Counted from the stretch's first letter, positions 39,151-51,064 are shown. The stretch: DNA of 64,000 bases from Punica granatum (GCF_007655135.1 NC_045131.1:24598001-24662000), one strand, 5' to 3'. Notes: generated by a model from the sequence alone, not told the origin. A program made the numbers and translations.

Positions 39151-40754
39151 CAAGCGTTCAACTGAGTCATCCAACTCTTGAACACTTCCTTGACTCTTTC
39201 CTTGCATCCCGAGGCTAGGTAAAACATTCTCGACTTAGAGAAGTTAGAACCTTTTACATTATTTGCATGGCTATGGAGTAATATGGCGTTTTATGCATGT
39301 TTAACTTGCAAGACTTAATTTTTATACACTTTCAAGTTATATTATTCATGCTCGTCATCATATAACATGTTAGCATGTCGGGAAACGTTTGGATCGACCC
39401 TCAGAAGACCTTCCCGACCCGAAATAAGCAAAAGAGCTCTCGGGTTTACCTCAAGAAGAGGTAACCGAGACTTGGCTTGCTTTCCTCGGGTTAAGAACGA
39501 CCTTCTTAGCCCGATCCAAGTTCGATTCTTGAGTTTTCTCGTGTTTTCTTACATGCATAAAGTCGGTATTGTTTTATCGATTCCTAAAATAACTTGTTTG
39601 TGTATGTTTGCATGTTCGAATGCGTTATTCAAATCATGGCAATACCGACTTTCGTTTAATTGTGTTATTTATCATGTTTGTCGTTTAAGATGTGAGAAAT
39701 TATTCGAAACGAGATGGGGAAACCTCATGGAACCCCATTCGGGCCATGGGACCTCTCGGCTATCTCCAAGGAGAAGTAACCGAGAGCCTCTTAGACTCGT
39801 ACGGGTTGCATGAGGCTTCCTCTTCCCGTTTTGAGTCCGTTCTCGGCTTTTGTATAATTTGCAATTTACATTATCGTCGCAATATCGCATGAAAATGTCT
39901 TTTCAAAACAAAGCATGCATGGATTCGAGTATCGATGACTCATTCGGGTCCATTCGGTTACGAGGGTAGTTTCGGTCATTGGACCAAATTATCCTCGATC
40001 CTTATGGAATCGTCTTGGTCGTTGAGTCACGAATCGTTTTCATAATTAATGCATTCAGCATAACCTTAAGCATTAATTCCACGAACAGGTTAATCGGGAC
40101 GTTCACACGGTTAATTCATTCAATTTAAACAACTTTGCAAGAATTGGACATTAATTTGTAACTCGTGTCGACGAATTACAAAACGGTGTTAATGCCCTTT
40201 TCAAAACCCTTATACTTTCAAATTCGTATTGTGTTGTTCTCCTTTTCTGAAAAATAAATTTTCAAATCAAGGGCAAGAACATCATTTTGTGATTTGGCGT
40301 CATCTTAGCATCGTTTAAGATGTCAGTTGGGTATTCTGTATCAAAATTACAATTACTGACTAATCATTTCATTCGACTTAACCAAATGCTAGAAAATGGT
40401 TAGGCGGAACTCTAGGTTCCAAATCTATGGTCAAAATACAAGTTTGGATCAATTCAATGGTAATTCAGTGTCACAACACCGAATCACTGTAAAAACAATC
40501 ACACACACGAAACTTGACTACGGACACCCGATATGTCAGGTTCTCAAACTAAAGCCGAATGCTAAAACATTGGCACGCATTGTTTGCTTAGCATAAGGCA
40601 TTTGCTTGTAAAAACACACTTGGATTAATAAACTTGTTAATCCACGTACATTCGGTGAATACAAACACATTGTCTGTTATTTACCTGTTACTTGTTATCT
40701 TTTCGCACTTGTTTGTCATGCGGGTCGAGCCTGATCCCTAAGCTGAATGATATT

Positions 40755-40838
40755 AGGGTCCAATGCCCTAATCATCGATCACAGGGTCCAACGCCCTAAT
40801 CATCGATCACAGGGTCCAACGCCCTATTCAGTGAGAGC
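40755..40838. repeat. 28-bp triplicated unit in family B LTR
   Basis: AGGGTCCAACGCCCTAATCA followed by TCGATCAC occurs at 40755, 40783 and 40811 with period 28; the first copy has one change (CAATGCC) and the last is truncated. B1 has the corresponding triplication near 25930-26005, B3 and the A LTR have fewer units. Confidence 0.8.
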
Positions 40839-41588
40839 GTACATTGAATTTCAGTTTTTCGGTGTTTCCCTAAACTCACGGTGAGTTAAAGCGGAATAAT
40901 AACCGAACGCGAGTCGACTGGAATTCGGCCATTTGTAATTTTTATTTATTGTTTTTGAGAGTATTGTAAAGACTTTTATTTTGTACATTCATTCTGTAAG
41001 AATTCCAGTCGGTAAGCGAACGGTCCGAGAGTCGAATTAATCGAATCGGTTTAATGCTTGCCCAAAGGAAAGTAAATCCAAGAATTCACGGTTTTGGTTC
41101 ACGCAGGGATTCAACCTCCATGGTTCGATGAACTGTAACGCAAGATTGTGAACCAACTCCCCGACATACGGGTTTACTTCTCTTTCGGCTTCTCAACCGA
41201 CATCGTTTGGTTCACCGAATCTCCGGTGTCAAAACGTGCGAGCCGAGTGCAACTTAATTCAAGCGGTAAATAATAAAACATGCAAGCCTAGCAAACCAGA
41301 GTACCGAAAGAGCGTGCGGGACATAGGCCTGCACGTAACATGAACCCCTGAACACAGATTTTCCTGTTCCGCACAGATCAATACCTTAACAACAAACTAG
41401 GTGTTTCATACCCCTAGACCCGGGTAACTTATCCGCCCTCGGCCTACGGGTCGTAAAATGATAAGTGGCGACTCCTTCTCTCACGCATGTCCGTCACGCG
41501 TCCCCACGGGAAGGTGGATACTCCCAAGTCGTGCTATCCAAAAGTGCGTATGCGGGCCCCGACGAGAGTCCACATTCGGGTCCGTACA

Positions 41589-41929
41589 ACGGGAAAACAG
41601 ATTAATTACAAACTCGACTTAATTAAATACGGGTAAATAGTCGAGCAAAGGGTTAGGTTTTGGGTTTCAGGCAAAAACACTCTTGTCATAATCTTTAACG
41701 TCACATTGTCATGATACAGAACAATTTAAAAATAACCCACACATTTGAGACTTGATCACAGACTTCATGTTTGTCAGGTCCACAAAAATAACGCCGAATG
41801 CTACATGCCTTCTCCATCACCATGCTTGTTTGCTTTAGGGTAGGATTTGCATGTCAAGATACCCCGGTTAATAATCAGTTAATTTACGTAAATTCGGCAA
41901 TAACAAAACCCCATTGTTTGTTTATTTGT
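41589..41929 (+). repeat. Right LTR of element A, second segment (3' end lost)
   Basis: Continues the right LTR after B2 and matches 22352-22705 of the left LTR up to the shared word TTTATTTGT. The expected remaining 0.66 kb of LTR (as in 22706-23365) is not present here; what follows is clearly more diverged sequence of the same LTR superfamily. Confidence 0.8.
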
Positions 41930-42664
41930 TCGGTCCTGCGTTGCGTTAATTTCAATTTCGATCTTCCAAACACACAGTGAACGTGAGGGGAATATTGATT
42001 GAACGTGAACCAACTGGGGTTCGCTTGATGTAATTTGTATTTGTTTGAGAGTACATTGTGAGGAATTTATTTGTATATTTATTCTTGTAATGATCCCCGT
42101 CGGCTAGCGAGAGGTCCGAGTGTCGAAATCGATCGAGTTGGTTTACGGGTCCCTGAGACGAGTGGGACCACATGAGTCACAGGCCCGGTCCACGCGGTGA
42201 ACTGACCATCATGGTTCGGTTAGTCGAGATGCGAGGACCGATCCCTTGACGCATGGATCCACTCCTCTTTCGGCCTCTTAATCTGAATACATTTTATTTC
42301 ACGAATTTACAGTATCGAACCAAGCAAGACGAGCAAAAACCTTATCAAGCAGTAAACAAATAAAAAACGACAAATCTAGACAAACTAGAGTATCGACAGA
42401 GCGTGCGAGATATAGCCCCCCTCGTAACAAAACCCCCGAACTTGGAACCTCGGTTCGACAGACTATAAACCTTAACAACTAGGTTTATTCCTTACCCCTA
42501 GACCAGGACAACTCACCGACTCTCGACCTCCGGATCATAAACAGGTAGTGGAGACTCCTTCTTACGCGCTTCCATCACGCATCCATCGATAAGGTGAATA
42601 CTCCTAAGCCGTGCGATCGTGCGCAGGCATGCGAGCCCGACGAGACGAAATTCGGTTCCACACA
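41930..42664 (+). mobile_element. Diverged LTR tail, probably the 3' end of host LTR A-prime
   Basis: This stretch has the same order of landmarks as the tails of A and B LTRs (a GAACGTGAAC segment, AAACTAGAGTATCGACAGAG, CCCCTAGACC, AACAGGTAGTGGAGACTCCT) and ends CGGTTCCACACA at 42664, but differs from the left A LTR far more than the rest of the right LTR does. It retains a segment (GGCTAGCGAGAGGTCCGAGT and following) missing from the left A LTR. The simplest reading is that element A had inserted into A-prime and that a deletion fused A's right LTR to the A-prime tail. Confidence 0.6.
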
Positions 42665-45600
42665 CTTGCAATTGGGGATAATAATTCTCTTATATGAGCA
42701 AGGTATGTGAACTTCGCCTGATAAGTTTCCAAGGCTACTTGGAAATGTATATGGATCTCTAGAACGGATAACCCTCATGCCCACGTCTTGGCCATTTTGG
42801 TTTTTGCTCAAATTCAGTTCCTTACTCGTTATGTGTAATTGAGGGGCATTTGGTATGCCCCTTGAGGGTTATCCCAATATCTATGTATCCTCTTTCTAGT
42901 AGTCATATATCACTTTTACCTATAAAAAATAAAAATCCAAGGCTATGTGATACCTGCAAGTAGCTAGGCGTGACGAAGATGCAGATAAAAACCGTATTCC
43001 CAGATACCCACACAATTTCTGCTACGCATAAACGTACATAATAGCTATAATGTGAATACGGTTTTAAATTTCGAAAACTGTCGCAATATGGATATTATTT
43101 TAGTAGAGGGAAAAAAAAAAGGAATGAAAGCCACACTCTAATCTTCATATATCTAATATTTAGCTTAGGTCCATTTCCTGGCTCATTGCCAAGTCTGATA
43201 GTAAGTGCACTTAATTTCTTAGCCCATTAAATAAATAAATAAATTTAAAATTATAGAGATACAATAATATATTTTGAAAAGTTTTTCGTCTGATCTCTTA
43301 GTTTTCATTTGATTATTCCATTATATATATAAAAAAATTATAGAGATAGAATTATATATTTTGAAAAGTTTTTCATTTGATACCTTAGTTTTCATTTGAT
43401 TATTTAGCCACTTAATTTCTAGTATAATATGTAATATATTTTTTTCTAGATTTTTATTTACCAGTATAATTCTGCAGTGTTGAACGACTGCGAATGTCGA
43501 TGGTGTTTTAGTATTGTGGATATGGTATTCCCTTTCATAATTTGATCAGTCCCATAACAGGTAAAGCTCTCCCAATCATGTTGTATTTACAAAATCCCAA
43601 CTTAAAACATTATTTAAGGAAAACATGTAGCATACCACCTAAACTGAACTACCTTTTGTTGTAATCTTGTATTTTTTTCAGTATTCTCTTCATCTTTACC
43701 TGTGATTAATATAAACTGAGACCTTATTACCTAAGCCAATCCACCTCAATTGCACTTTTTTTTTGTTCACTATTCTCTTCATCTTTACCACTTGGACGTG
43801 ATTAGTATAAATTGAGATATTTCCATTAAAAGAAAAGACATACAGGGAAGACTTTTTCCCTTGCCTTATTAATCTAAAGCAAGTGGATAACGAAGGGCCA
43901 CAACAGCAACTAACCTGCTTGCTACCTTATTCTTTTCTTATAAATTATTATAATCACAATCACACTATGGTTCATTATTTAAGTCATCAATTCATATAAT
44001 ATCTGAAGTAATTGTTTGGGGCACTCCCATTTTTGCTAGTTCCAAGAGGATCATAAACGGGTGCCTACTAATAAATTAATCTTATAAGTCAGAATTCTCT
44101 CTTTTCATAAAAAGAAAAAGGAGTCTCCCTTTTAAAGAATCACGGTGCTACTACTCACCATACCTCAGGAGAATTCGAGAGCTCATTTTTGGAGAAATAT
44201 CATATCTCTAATCCTAACCATTAATATCGTAATAATCATCGTCCTATATAAAAAATATGAATCCTATATTAAATGTTACATATAATTATTGATTAAATCT
44301 GTGTTGTTTGATATGGATCGTATAATTTTATAACCTGTCCCTCATCTCTGATCACTTGTTGATTATCCATCCAATTTCCGTAAAATATGACTTTACTATT
44401 TCAGTTTAAAAAACCCTTCATAGTACAATCAATAAGTTATTTTGGCAATTTTCATATATATTGTGGTTTAATTTTTTTTGTTTGGCTAGATATATGAAAT
44501 CAATGGAAGCCCTTTTGTTTTACTATTAAAAGGAAATTATTGGTGCAAATTCATGCAAAACCTAAAGATTGAAGTTCAACCGAGAAAGATCATAATTAAC
44601 ATACACCAGAGAACTGCGGGGAAGTGAAAAAATGACACATGTATAATATAATTTGAATAATTAATGTAAAAAACATACTTCATCCCAGTTGCTCCGCTTA
44701 ACGAACAATATATTTTGTAAAACTTGTATATTTTATGAAATATAATATTAATATTTAGCAATTAATTGATCCGCAAATATCAATTTCAAATAATGGTTAC
44801 ATATATACATATGAAAATACAACTTTATCTCGATAATATCAAAATATACAATAGTACCTTGTTGGTTTCACAATTGGCTACTGTACACTCAAATTATTAA
44901 ATCTTTGGACTCAACCTTCAATAATCGTACTAGTTATATCAGAATAGCATTGAATAAAAACGTAGAAACTAATAACAATAACAACAACAAAAGACGACAA
45001 CAATGTAGTCCACTACCACCAAATCCTATTTCCTACAGAAGTATTTGGTGGATATACCAGCAACTAAGAGGTCCACAATTAAGAAAATTAAGAGAGTAAA
45101 ATATATGCTCATCAAGTAGAAAATAGGGGATCATCATCCCATGAATTAGTGACTTTTAGGTTTTCATGAGTTGGAAACTTTTGAATTTCTGTAAGTTATA
45201 TGACTCTACGACTTTTAGACTTCCAATGAGTATAGGGACTTTTGAATTACCATAACTGAGATGGCCCAACAATATTACAATATTGGTGGTGACTTGAAAA
45301 ATCACTCATCCATATATAACTTAGGTTTATCCCAGATAACACCTTCCTGCACATTGCATCTGCTTTAATATTATATATAGATATATAAATAAATCTGTTA
45401 AACCAAGTAAAAATTAAACCAACTCCAAATTCGTTCATATTCTCAAACAAAATTAGTCATCCCAATACTGGCCTTTGGACGCGCAAAATACCCCACGAAA
45501 AAGGTGTCTTTTTATCTTCAATTTGATAGCGGTTTTGCCATAAGAGATGTTCGATTGAGAAAAATTTCACACTGGGAGAGCTTTATCCCTTAGTGAACCG

Positions 45601-48600
45601 ACCCAGTCAATTGGATTAGTCGGTACTCAAATGGATTTTCGGATACTAGGATTCACGAAAAAATAAGAGATGGTAGAGGAAAAGCAAATCTTGATTTTCT
45701 AACATCCAATCTCTTCTTTTCTTGCTAATCCCACTTAGAATAATTGCTCATTTGACAACTATGATATAGATGTTTTTTTCTTTTCTTTTTTTGGTTGAAC
45801 TATGATTTAGATATTGAAGTAGCTAGGGGAGCCCCATCTATCAAAAGGGCAAGCACTAAATCCTATTGCCCTTAAATCTACTTTTGAATTTCTTTTCTTT
45901 CATCAAAATAAAGGGACTTCCAAAGCATTCCCAAAAGAAAAAGAGCAGCTCCTGCCAATCAAAATGGGGGGAAATGCTCCTTTGTCCGCATTATAAAAAT
46001 AAGGGGAAAGTTGCTAGAAATGAGGCTGCTTTTATCCCATAATTTATTTGTAAAGATGCCTTTATTAAAGTTGCTCCCATATTTAAACTCCTTTTTCACT
46101 GATGAAATTGCAGCTGAAAAGCTTTGTCACTTGACTAAATATCTCTTTTTCTTTCTTTTTAATAATTTACGAATTTGTTCGGGGAGCAATCGTAAATGTG
46201 ATTTTTTATCAGCAAGTCCAAAGGTAATTACCAAAACTGCTTCCGTTGATTTTTATCTAATTAATTACCTACTTGGCTTTCAACAATTTTAAATCACTGA
46301 CTTCCAAATACTCGAACTTACCTTGAAATGGACAATTACTTTTTTCAGCAAAATTTTTCAACACTTTTCCGTTAGTAATAACACTCCTAAACTAAAGCAG
46401 GGTTGATAAATCATATTAAAAAAAAATACAGTTCCTATAAGTTAATTATTGTACTCCTAAAAGCATAAACTTATATAAATTTTTTATTCCATCTTATATG
46501 GATTTATTGTTATTTAATTAATTATCTAACTAAAAGATTATACGCGAATTAAGATTAATTATCATCAGATTCATTGAAACTTGAAAAGAAGGTCTTTTAA
46601 TCAGAAAAGAAATAATGGCCAAACAAAATAGAAAAAAATGATAACAAAAATATATTATTTAGACGCATCAAACTTTAAAGTCATTGCTCATCACTTAATC
46701 CCTTTTTTGTTTTAGAAAATAAAACTAACCCACGTATTCACCTTTTTGTTTTCTTTTCTCTTTATATCTTTGATTAAATTATGTCAGATGAAAGTCCGCC
46801 ATCTGTCAAGAAGCTTATGGCTCATAATCATATAAATGGTCAAAAAACCATATGAAACAACTAAACAAATATTAGCTTCAGCTCTGTACTTGTCAGTCCA
46901 TTAAATAATGAATAAAATTCGAAACGCGAGCCGTGCTTGTTGTTGTGTCACAGAAGGTGAAGCTCAAAATCCTCAACTCTATGTCGAATTGACATTCTGA
47001 ATTTTTATTATATTTTATGAAATTTAGATATCTATACATATTATTTTATATAATGATATAATAATAATATAAGTTTCTGAAAAATCTAATATTTTTGCAT
47101 ATTTTAGAAACATTTCTCGAAACATGAGATATTTTTTCAATTTAATACGTTTAATATCCTAAATAGAAGACATGAACACTCCTTTTATACTTCATCTTTC
47201 CATTCAATATATATTTTTTCTTAATCTTAATCAATCCCTATACGATATATTCCGCTCTTCCTATGCACCGGTACATTTTATAGGATGATTATATTTATAT
47301 ATTAACAGCGTGGTGTGCCATTTTAACTAATTCTTACAACTTATTTTAGATGAAACGTTGCATTGGTTAATCTTTGGATTGAATATTATTACTAAAGATA
47401 ATATTTTTATTTCAAATATAATAGAAATAGAGAATATGGGGTCACTCTAAGTTAACTCTCTGCAGTAATGAAGTTCATGGCTATGTTTATTCGTCATTTT
47501 CTTTTTTCTCCTATCCAGAAATAATTAGGAATTTTATGTAAAAGAAAAAGGAGTAAGAGGTTAATATTAGAAAAAACACATTTTTTTAATAAATTACCAT
47601 TATGGATCGAGAAAATTATGATAACATAAGATGGAAAATCCAGGTACGGAAAAATCCTTTTGAACTTGAGATGGTTATCAGTTTCACAAATAATTGTTAT
47701 ATCAAGTCAGAGTCATTTTGATATGGATAATTTATCTGCATATACATAATCGGTATCTAATAAGTAAAATATTTAGCCATTGATTCTCATCAATGGAGGC
47801 TATACCCCTTTATTTTCCTTTCTGTATTATGTACGAAGCTCTGGGTATTTTTATAATCAAAAGGGAAAAAAAATTCAAATGCATGTAATCGATAACGAAC
47901 AGAACGTGTGGACAAATGTAATTGGTGCAAAATTTTAACTCTTCGTAAAATTAGATAACCGGGAAAATGTTATATTCCAAATAAGTAAAAAATGATAAAG
48001 GAATATTATTAGCACACGTAAAAGTAAATGAAATTATCATTATAGCAGGTATTATAAAGAAGAATCGAATACGCCCAACAATGGTTTGGCTTAGCTTTTT
48101 GCTTTTGTCTAGAGATTTATTATGCTAAAGGGCACTTTTAAATCTCTTTTTAAGGGCATAAAAAGTCTAAAGCAGCACCCACAAAAGCAAAAGCACAGAG
48201 AGAACAAAGTCTTCAAAGAAAAAAAGCACCTGAAATCTTTTTTCCATGCAACCCGGTCGCACTTTATATTAAGTTCATCATCCCATCAAGTGAGGTTCCT
48301 CTTTTACTTTTTCACTTTATTTTCTTCCCTTTTATCTGCTATATATCTTAATTAATATTTGTCCCTTATATTTATATTTATCTAAAAATCAGTAGCAATT
48401 TCTCATTTTTCTATTATAAGAGAGACATATCGGTCTAATACAAGGAAATAGAAATCTAAATAATGGGGTTCAGTAGTCCCATTGGCCAGTATATTGAACC
48501 TGTAATGTTTTGGTTCTTAGACATGAAAATGTGTTACTGCACTATTCCCATTTTTCTTGCCATTTCTAAAAATATTAGAGAAAATTTTAGAATTTTGTGA

Positions 48601-49200
48601 AAGAATCTAATGAGATGCTTCAAGAATAGATGAAAAAATTAAAAGAAAGAGAATAATATGAAAACTAATAAATTATGAAGTTGATTCGCAGAAGTATACT
48701 TATTCCTAAGGTTCATATATTCTTTCTTTTGCTGGGAATTTATGAAGTTAATTTTAAAGGATATGCTAAATCCAATCTTGAAACTCAGCAATATTTTATC
48801 ATCCTTGGAAATGGCATCTATGATCTATCTACACTTGTACCAGCCAAAGAGAAACGATCGAATCTGCAAGTGATTTTCATGACCATCAGTCATGTATTGT
48901 ATCCAATTTAAGCAATAAGTATTCAAAACATATAACCTATTAAAGAGATTTAATTTGATCAAGCTACTGTTTATGTTAATCTTTAGGTAAAACATTTTTC
49001 CTGGCTACGTGTGTATTATATCACCAAAAATGATGGTATTGGAGCTTACGTGTGTATATAGTATGGATACATGATAATATCTTTTTTTTTTCCTGATAAT
49101 ATAACACAAAACCCTAAATAGATAGAAAGGCATTGATGACATGGAGTAATGATTGGACAGAAAGCTCATACAGATTAATGCTTTTGCAAGTCACCTCTCT
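42665..49200. other. AT-rich intergenic spacer
   Basis: No gene recognised over 6.5 kb. Small features: an inverted pair GGATAACCCTCA / TGAGGGTTATCC (about 42766 and 42863), an 87-bp tandem duplication at 43251-43415, and a second duplicated phrase (CTATTCTCTTCATCTTTACC type) at about 43681-43790. The short frames such as 46011-46292 and 48122-48355 have no domain or start context to support them. Confidence 0.55.
43251..43415. repeat. 87-bp tandem duplication
   Basis: The segment starting TTATAGAGATA and containing TATTTTGAAAAGTTTTTC and TTAGTTTTCATTTGATTATT appears at 43251 and again at 43338 with few differences. Confidence 0.8.
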
Positions 49201-49293
49201 GTTTCTTGGCTGCTCTGACCTGGCTGGCCCTTTCCTTTTCTGGTCTTTCTTTCTGCACTTTTTTTTTCTCTCACACTCCCTTCCCATTCTCAC

Positions 49294-49301
49294 TATTTAT
49301 A
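49294..49301 (+). promoter_or_regulatory. Candidate TATA box of the Dof gene
   Basis: TATTTATA lies 218 bp before the assigned ATG and about 40 bp before a CT-rich leader, a usual plant arrangement. Based only on sequence resemblance. Confidence 0.4.
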
Positions 49302-49336
49302 CCTAATAATTCCTCCTCCTCTCTCCTTAACCAACA

Positions 49337-49389
49337 TCTCTCCCTCTCTCTCCCTCCCTCCCTCCCTCCTTCCCTCCCTCTCTCTCCCC
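49337..49389 (+). repeat. CT/CCTC microsatellite in the Dof leader
   Basis: A pure pyrimidine tract of CTCT and CCCT words (including repeated CCCTCCCTCC) lies between the candidate TATA box and the start codon, so it is probably in the 5' UTR. Such tracts vary in length between individuals. Confidence 0.7.
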
Positions 49390-49518
49390 TGGAAAAATAC
49401 TCACCTCCGATCGACCATCGCATTACATACCTCACCAACTGAAAGAATTGTATTGTTTAGATTATTATTATTAGGATTACATAAACAGCTTCCGGTTTTT
49501 GTTGTTGCCTTTTTGCCG

Positions 49519-50034
49519 ATGGAGAGCCCTACCCCTGGAATCAAACTGTTTGGCACAACGATTACTCTACAGGATAAGAAAACAAACAATGGTTCGCCTG
49601 AAAAGTCTGACCAGGAGATTGCTGCTGAGTTGAAGAGACCCGATAAGATAATCCCTTGCCCTAGGTGCAAGAGCATGGAGACCAAGTTCTGCTACTTCAA
49701 CAACTACAACGTTAATCAGCCCCGGCACTTCTGCAGGGGATGCCAAAGGTACTGGACAGCTGGTGGGGCCCTTAGGAACGTGCCCGTGGGAGCTGGTCGT
49801 CGGAAAAATAAGCCACCTTGTCGGCCGGGGCTACCTGGGTTTGCGGAGAACATAAGTGCCCGCCTTTATGAAGCTTCAGAGGTCCAGCAATACTTTGACT
49901 TGGAAGGGGTTGTGGCGGCAGCAGCAGCAGCTGAGACCTGGCATCTGATGTCGGCACAGGGCAGTTTCCAGCAAGTTTTGCCGGCTGTGAAGAGGCAACG
50001 GAGCGCGATGATCGGTGATCACCAAAGCTGCTAA
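49519..50034 (+). CDS. DOF1.5: Dof zinc-finger transcription factor, DOF1.5/COG1 type, 171 aa
   Basis: Dof proteins are plant-only transcription factors that bind AAAG sites; DOF1.5 (COG1) modulates light signalling in Arabidopsis. The single exon encodes the complete Dof domain: the zinc ligands are Cys47, Cys50, Cys72 and Cys75 in the spacing C-x2-C-x21-C-x2-C ([10 protein letters not shown]...[10 protein letters not shown]), followed by [19 protein letters not shown], the variant with TAGG typical of the cyclic-Dof-factor/COG1 group. The N-terminal GIKLFGTTI motif is also shared by this group. The C-terminal part is short with an alanine run and lacks the long tail of cyclic Dof factors, so the total length fits DOF1.5. 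The start at 49519 is preferred because it puts [12 protein letters not shown] at the N-terminus; an in-frame ATG at 49453 would add 22 hydrophobic residues without precedent. No intron is evident. Confidence 0.93.
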   Translation: MESPTPGIKLFGTTITLQDKKTNNGSPEKSDQEIAAELKRPDKIIPCPRCKSMETKFCYFNNYNVNQPRHFCRGCQRYWTAGGALRNVPVGAGRRKNKPPCRPGLPGFAENISARLYEASEVQQYFDLEGVVAAAAAAETWHLMSAQGSFQQVLPAVKRQRSAMIGDHQSC

Positions 50035-50240
50035 ATTTGATCTACCCAATCAATTGTGGTTTTATTATTTCCATGATCATCGAGATTTTGAAAGATGTGT
50101 ATGAAATATAAAAGATGGATAATTGCACTGTGTAAATCGAATTTCATCAGTGTAATGTACAGGTTGGCATTAGTTTACTAATTCTCTGGGAAAGCATTTA
50201 ACAGATGCTCTTTAATTAGATGAAGTATCAGATTCTTTGC
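50035..50240 (+). other. Dof 3' untranslated region (approximate)
   Basis: AT-rich sequence after the TAA at 50032-50034 with AATATAAAAG near 50106, which could serve as a plant polyadenylation signal. End uncertain. Confidence 0.35.
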
Positions 50241-51064
50241 TTTTATTAATTTCTAAAGTTTATTTGATCAATTTTAGTAGTTTACTGAAGTCAGGCTTCA
50301 TCCGACATGGTATCTCTAGAAATATAGAAATTTGAAATAGTTAATATATAATTGTGATTTTATGTTCATGATTGGGATATGCTAAATCTTATAAGGGGGG
50401 AAATTAGACATATATTACAACACTGATATTATTCATTTGCTAATTATTTAACATAAATTAATTGTTGATTTTTGCCAAAGCAAGAAAATGAAAAAAAAGT
50501 TTAAAAAATAATTAATGGATGATAACTCTATGAAATATGAAAATAGAGTTATAGGGTCACATTTACGGCTTAATTGGTGCTAAATTATCGAGCTTAGAAT
50601 GGATTTTAATGGTTTTTAGTTTAATTCTTGTTTATTTGAGCTTTCATAGATTTTATAAGTTTCGATTATTTTTTGATCCATTTAATTTTGAATTTGAGTT
50701 AGTTAATCGAAATTTGCAACCTCTAAATTCTTGGTATTTTTGATTGGGTGAAATGTGAGGAAAATGGCGCAAATTATATGTCATTGGAAAGCTTAGCAAG
50801 TGAGAAGCACAAGGTTCAAACGGTTTGTCGTTTCAAGTTGGGATGACTAAAGTTACGACCGACTGAAGTTGAGTGCACAAGCAGATCCGAACCTGAACCA
50901 GCCCAATCTGGACCCGCGAAACCCGATCAGCTTACCAGAACTGACTAGCTTTCATTCTCTTCGGGATTTTTCGCGAGAGCCAAGCAATTTTAGTTTAGGA
51001 AACTCTGGTAGATATTTGGATTAAGGAGTCTTTATATTTTTGGGAGTATAGAAAGATTCTAGGT
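50241..51064. other. Intergenic DNA, possible old retroelement piece
   Basis: No gene. From about 50700 the base composition becomes less AT-rich and the text (for example GAACCTGAACCAGCCCAATC at about 50889) resembles decayed LTR sequence, but no ends are visible. Confidence 0.35.

Larger units (their letters stand above)
37065..41588 (+). mobile_element. Solo LTR of family B (B2), plus orientation, 4524 bp
   Basis: It begins TGTAAACACCCCATTTTGGT and ends GGGTCCGTACA, flanked by a perfect 5-bp duplication ACGGG (37060-37064 and 41589-41593). The interrupted sequence of the right A LTR reads straight through when the element and one ACGGG are removed, matching the left LTR (CACGGGAAAACA at about 22350). 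No internal domain, primer site or second LTR is present. It carries a 28-bp unit in three copies (40755-40838) and a GC-rich variable block (38985-39150). Family B starts and ends with words shared with family A, so the two are related. Confidence 0.92.
18201..41929 (+). mobile_element. Element A: long-LTR, non-autonomous (LARD-like) retrotransposon with nested insertions
   Basis: Two direct long repeats (18201-23365 and 33046-41929 with an insertion) both begin TGTCAGCAC, flank an internal region with a primer binding site just after the left LTR and a polypurine tract just before the right LTR. Removing the nested solo LTRs leaves about 5.1 kb of internal DNA. No protease, reverse transcriptase, RNase H or integrase motif could be found in any frame, so it must be moved by enzymes from another element. 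LTRs above 4 kb with a short non-coding interior match the description of LARDs; the binding site sequence and PPT style recall Ty3/gypsy Tat/Ogre elements, which is inference. The right end is altered (see 41930-42664), so no target duplication is visible. Confidence 0.8.

Noticed and set aside
25166..41588. B1 and B2 as the two LTRs of one element
   Set aside because: They are in opposite orientation and each has its own target duplication, so they are separate solo LTRs.
49453..49518. Upstream in-frame start of the Dof protein
   Set aside because: It would add 22 hydrophobic residues before the conserved GIKLFG motif; family members begin close to this motif.
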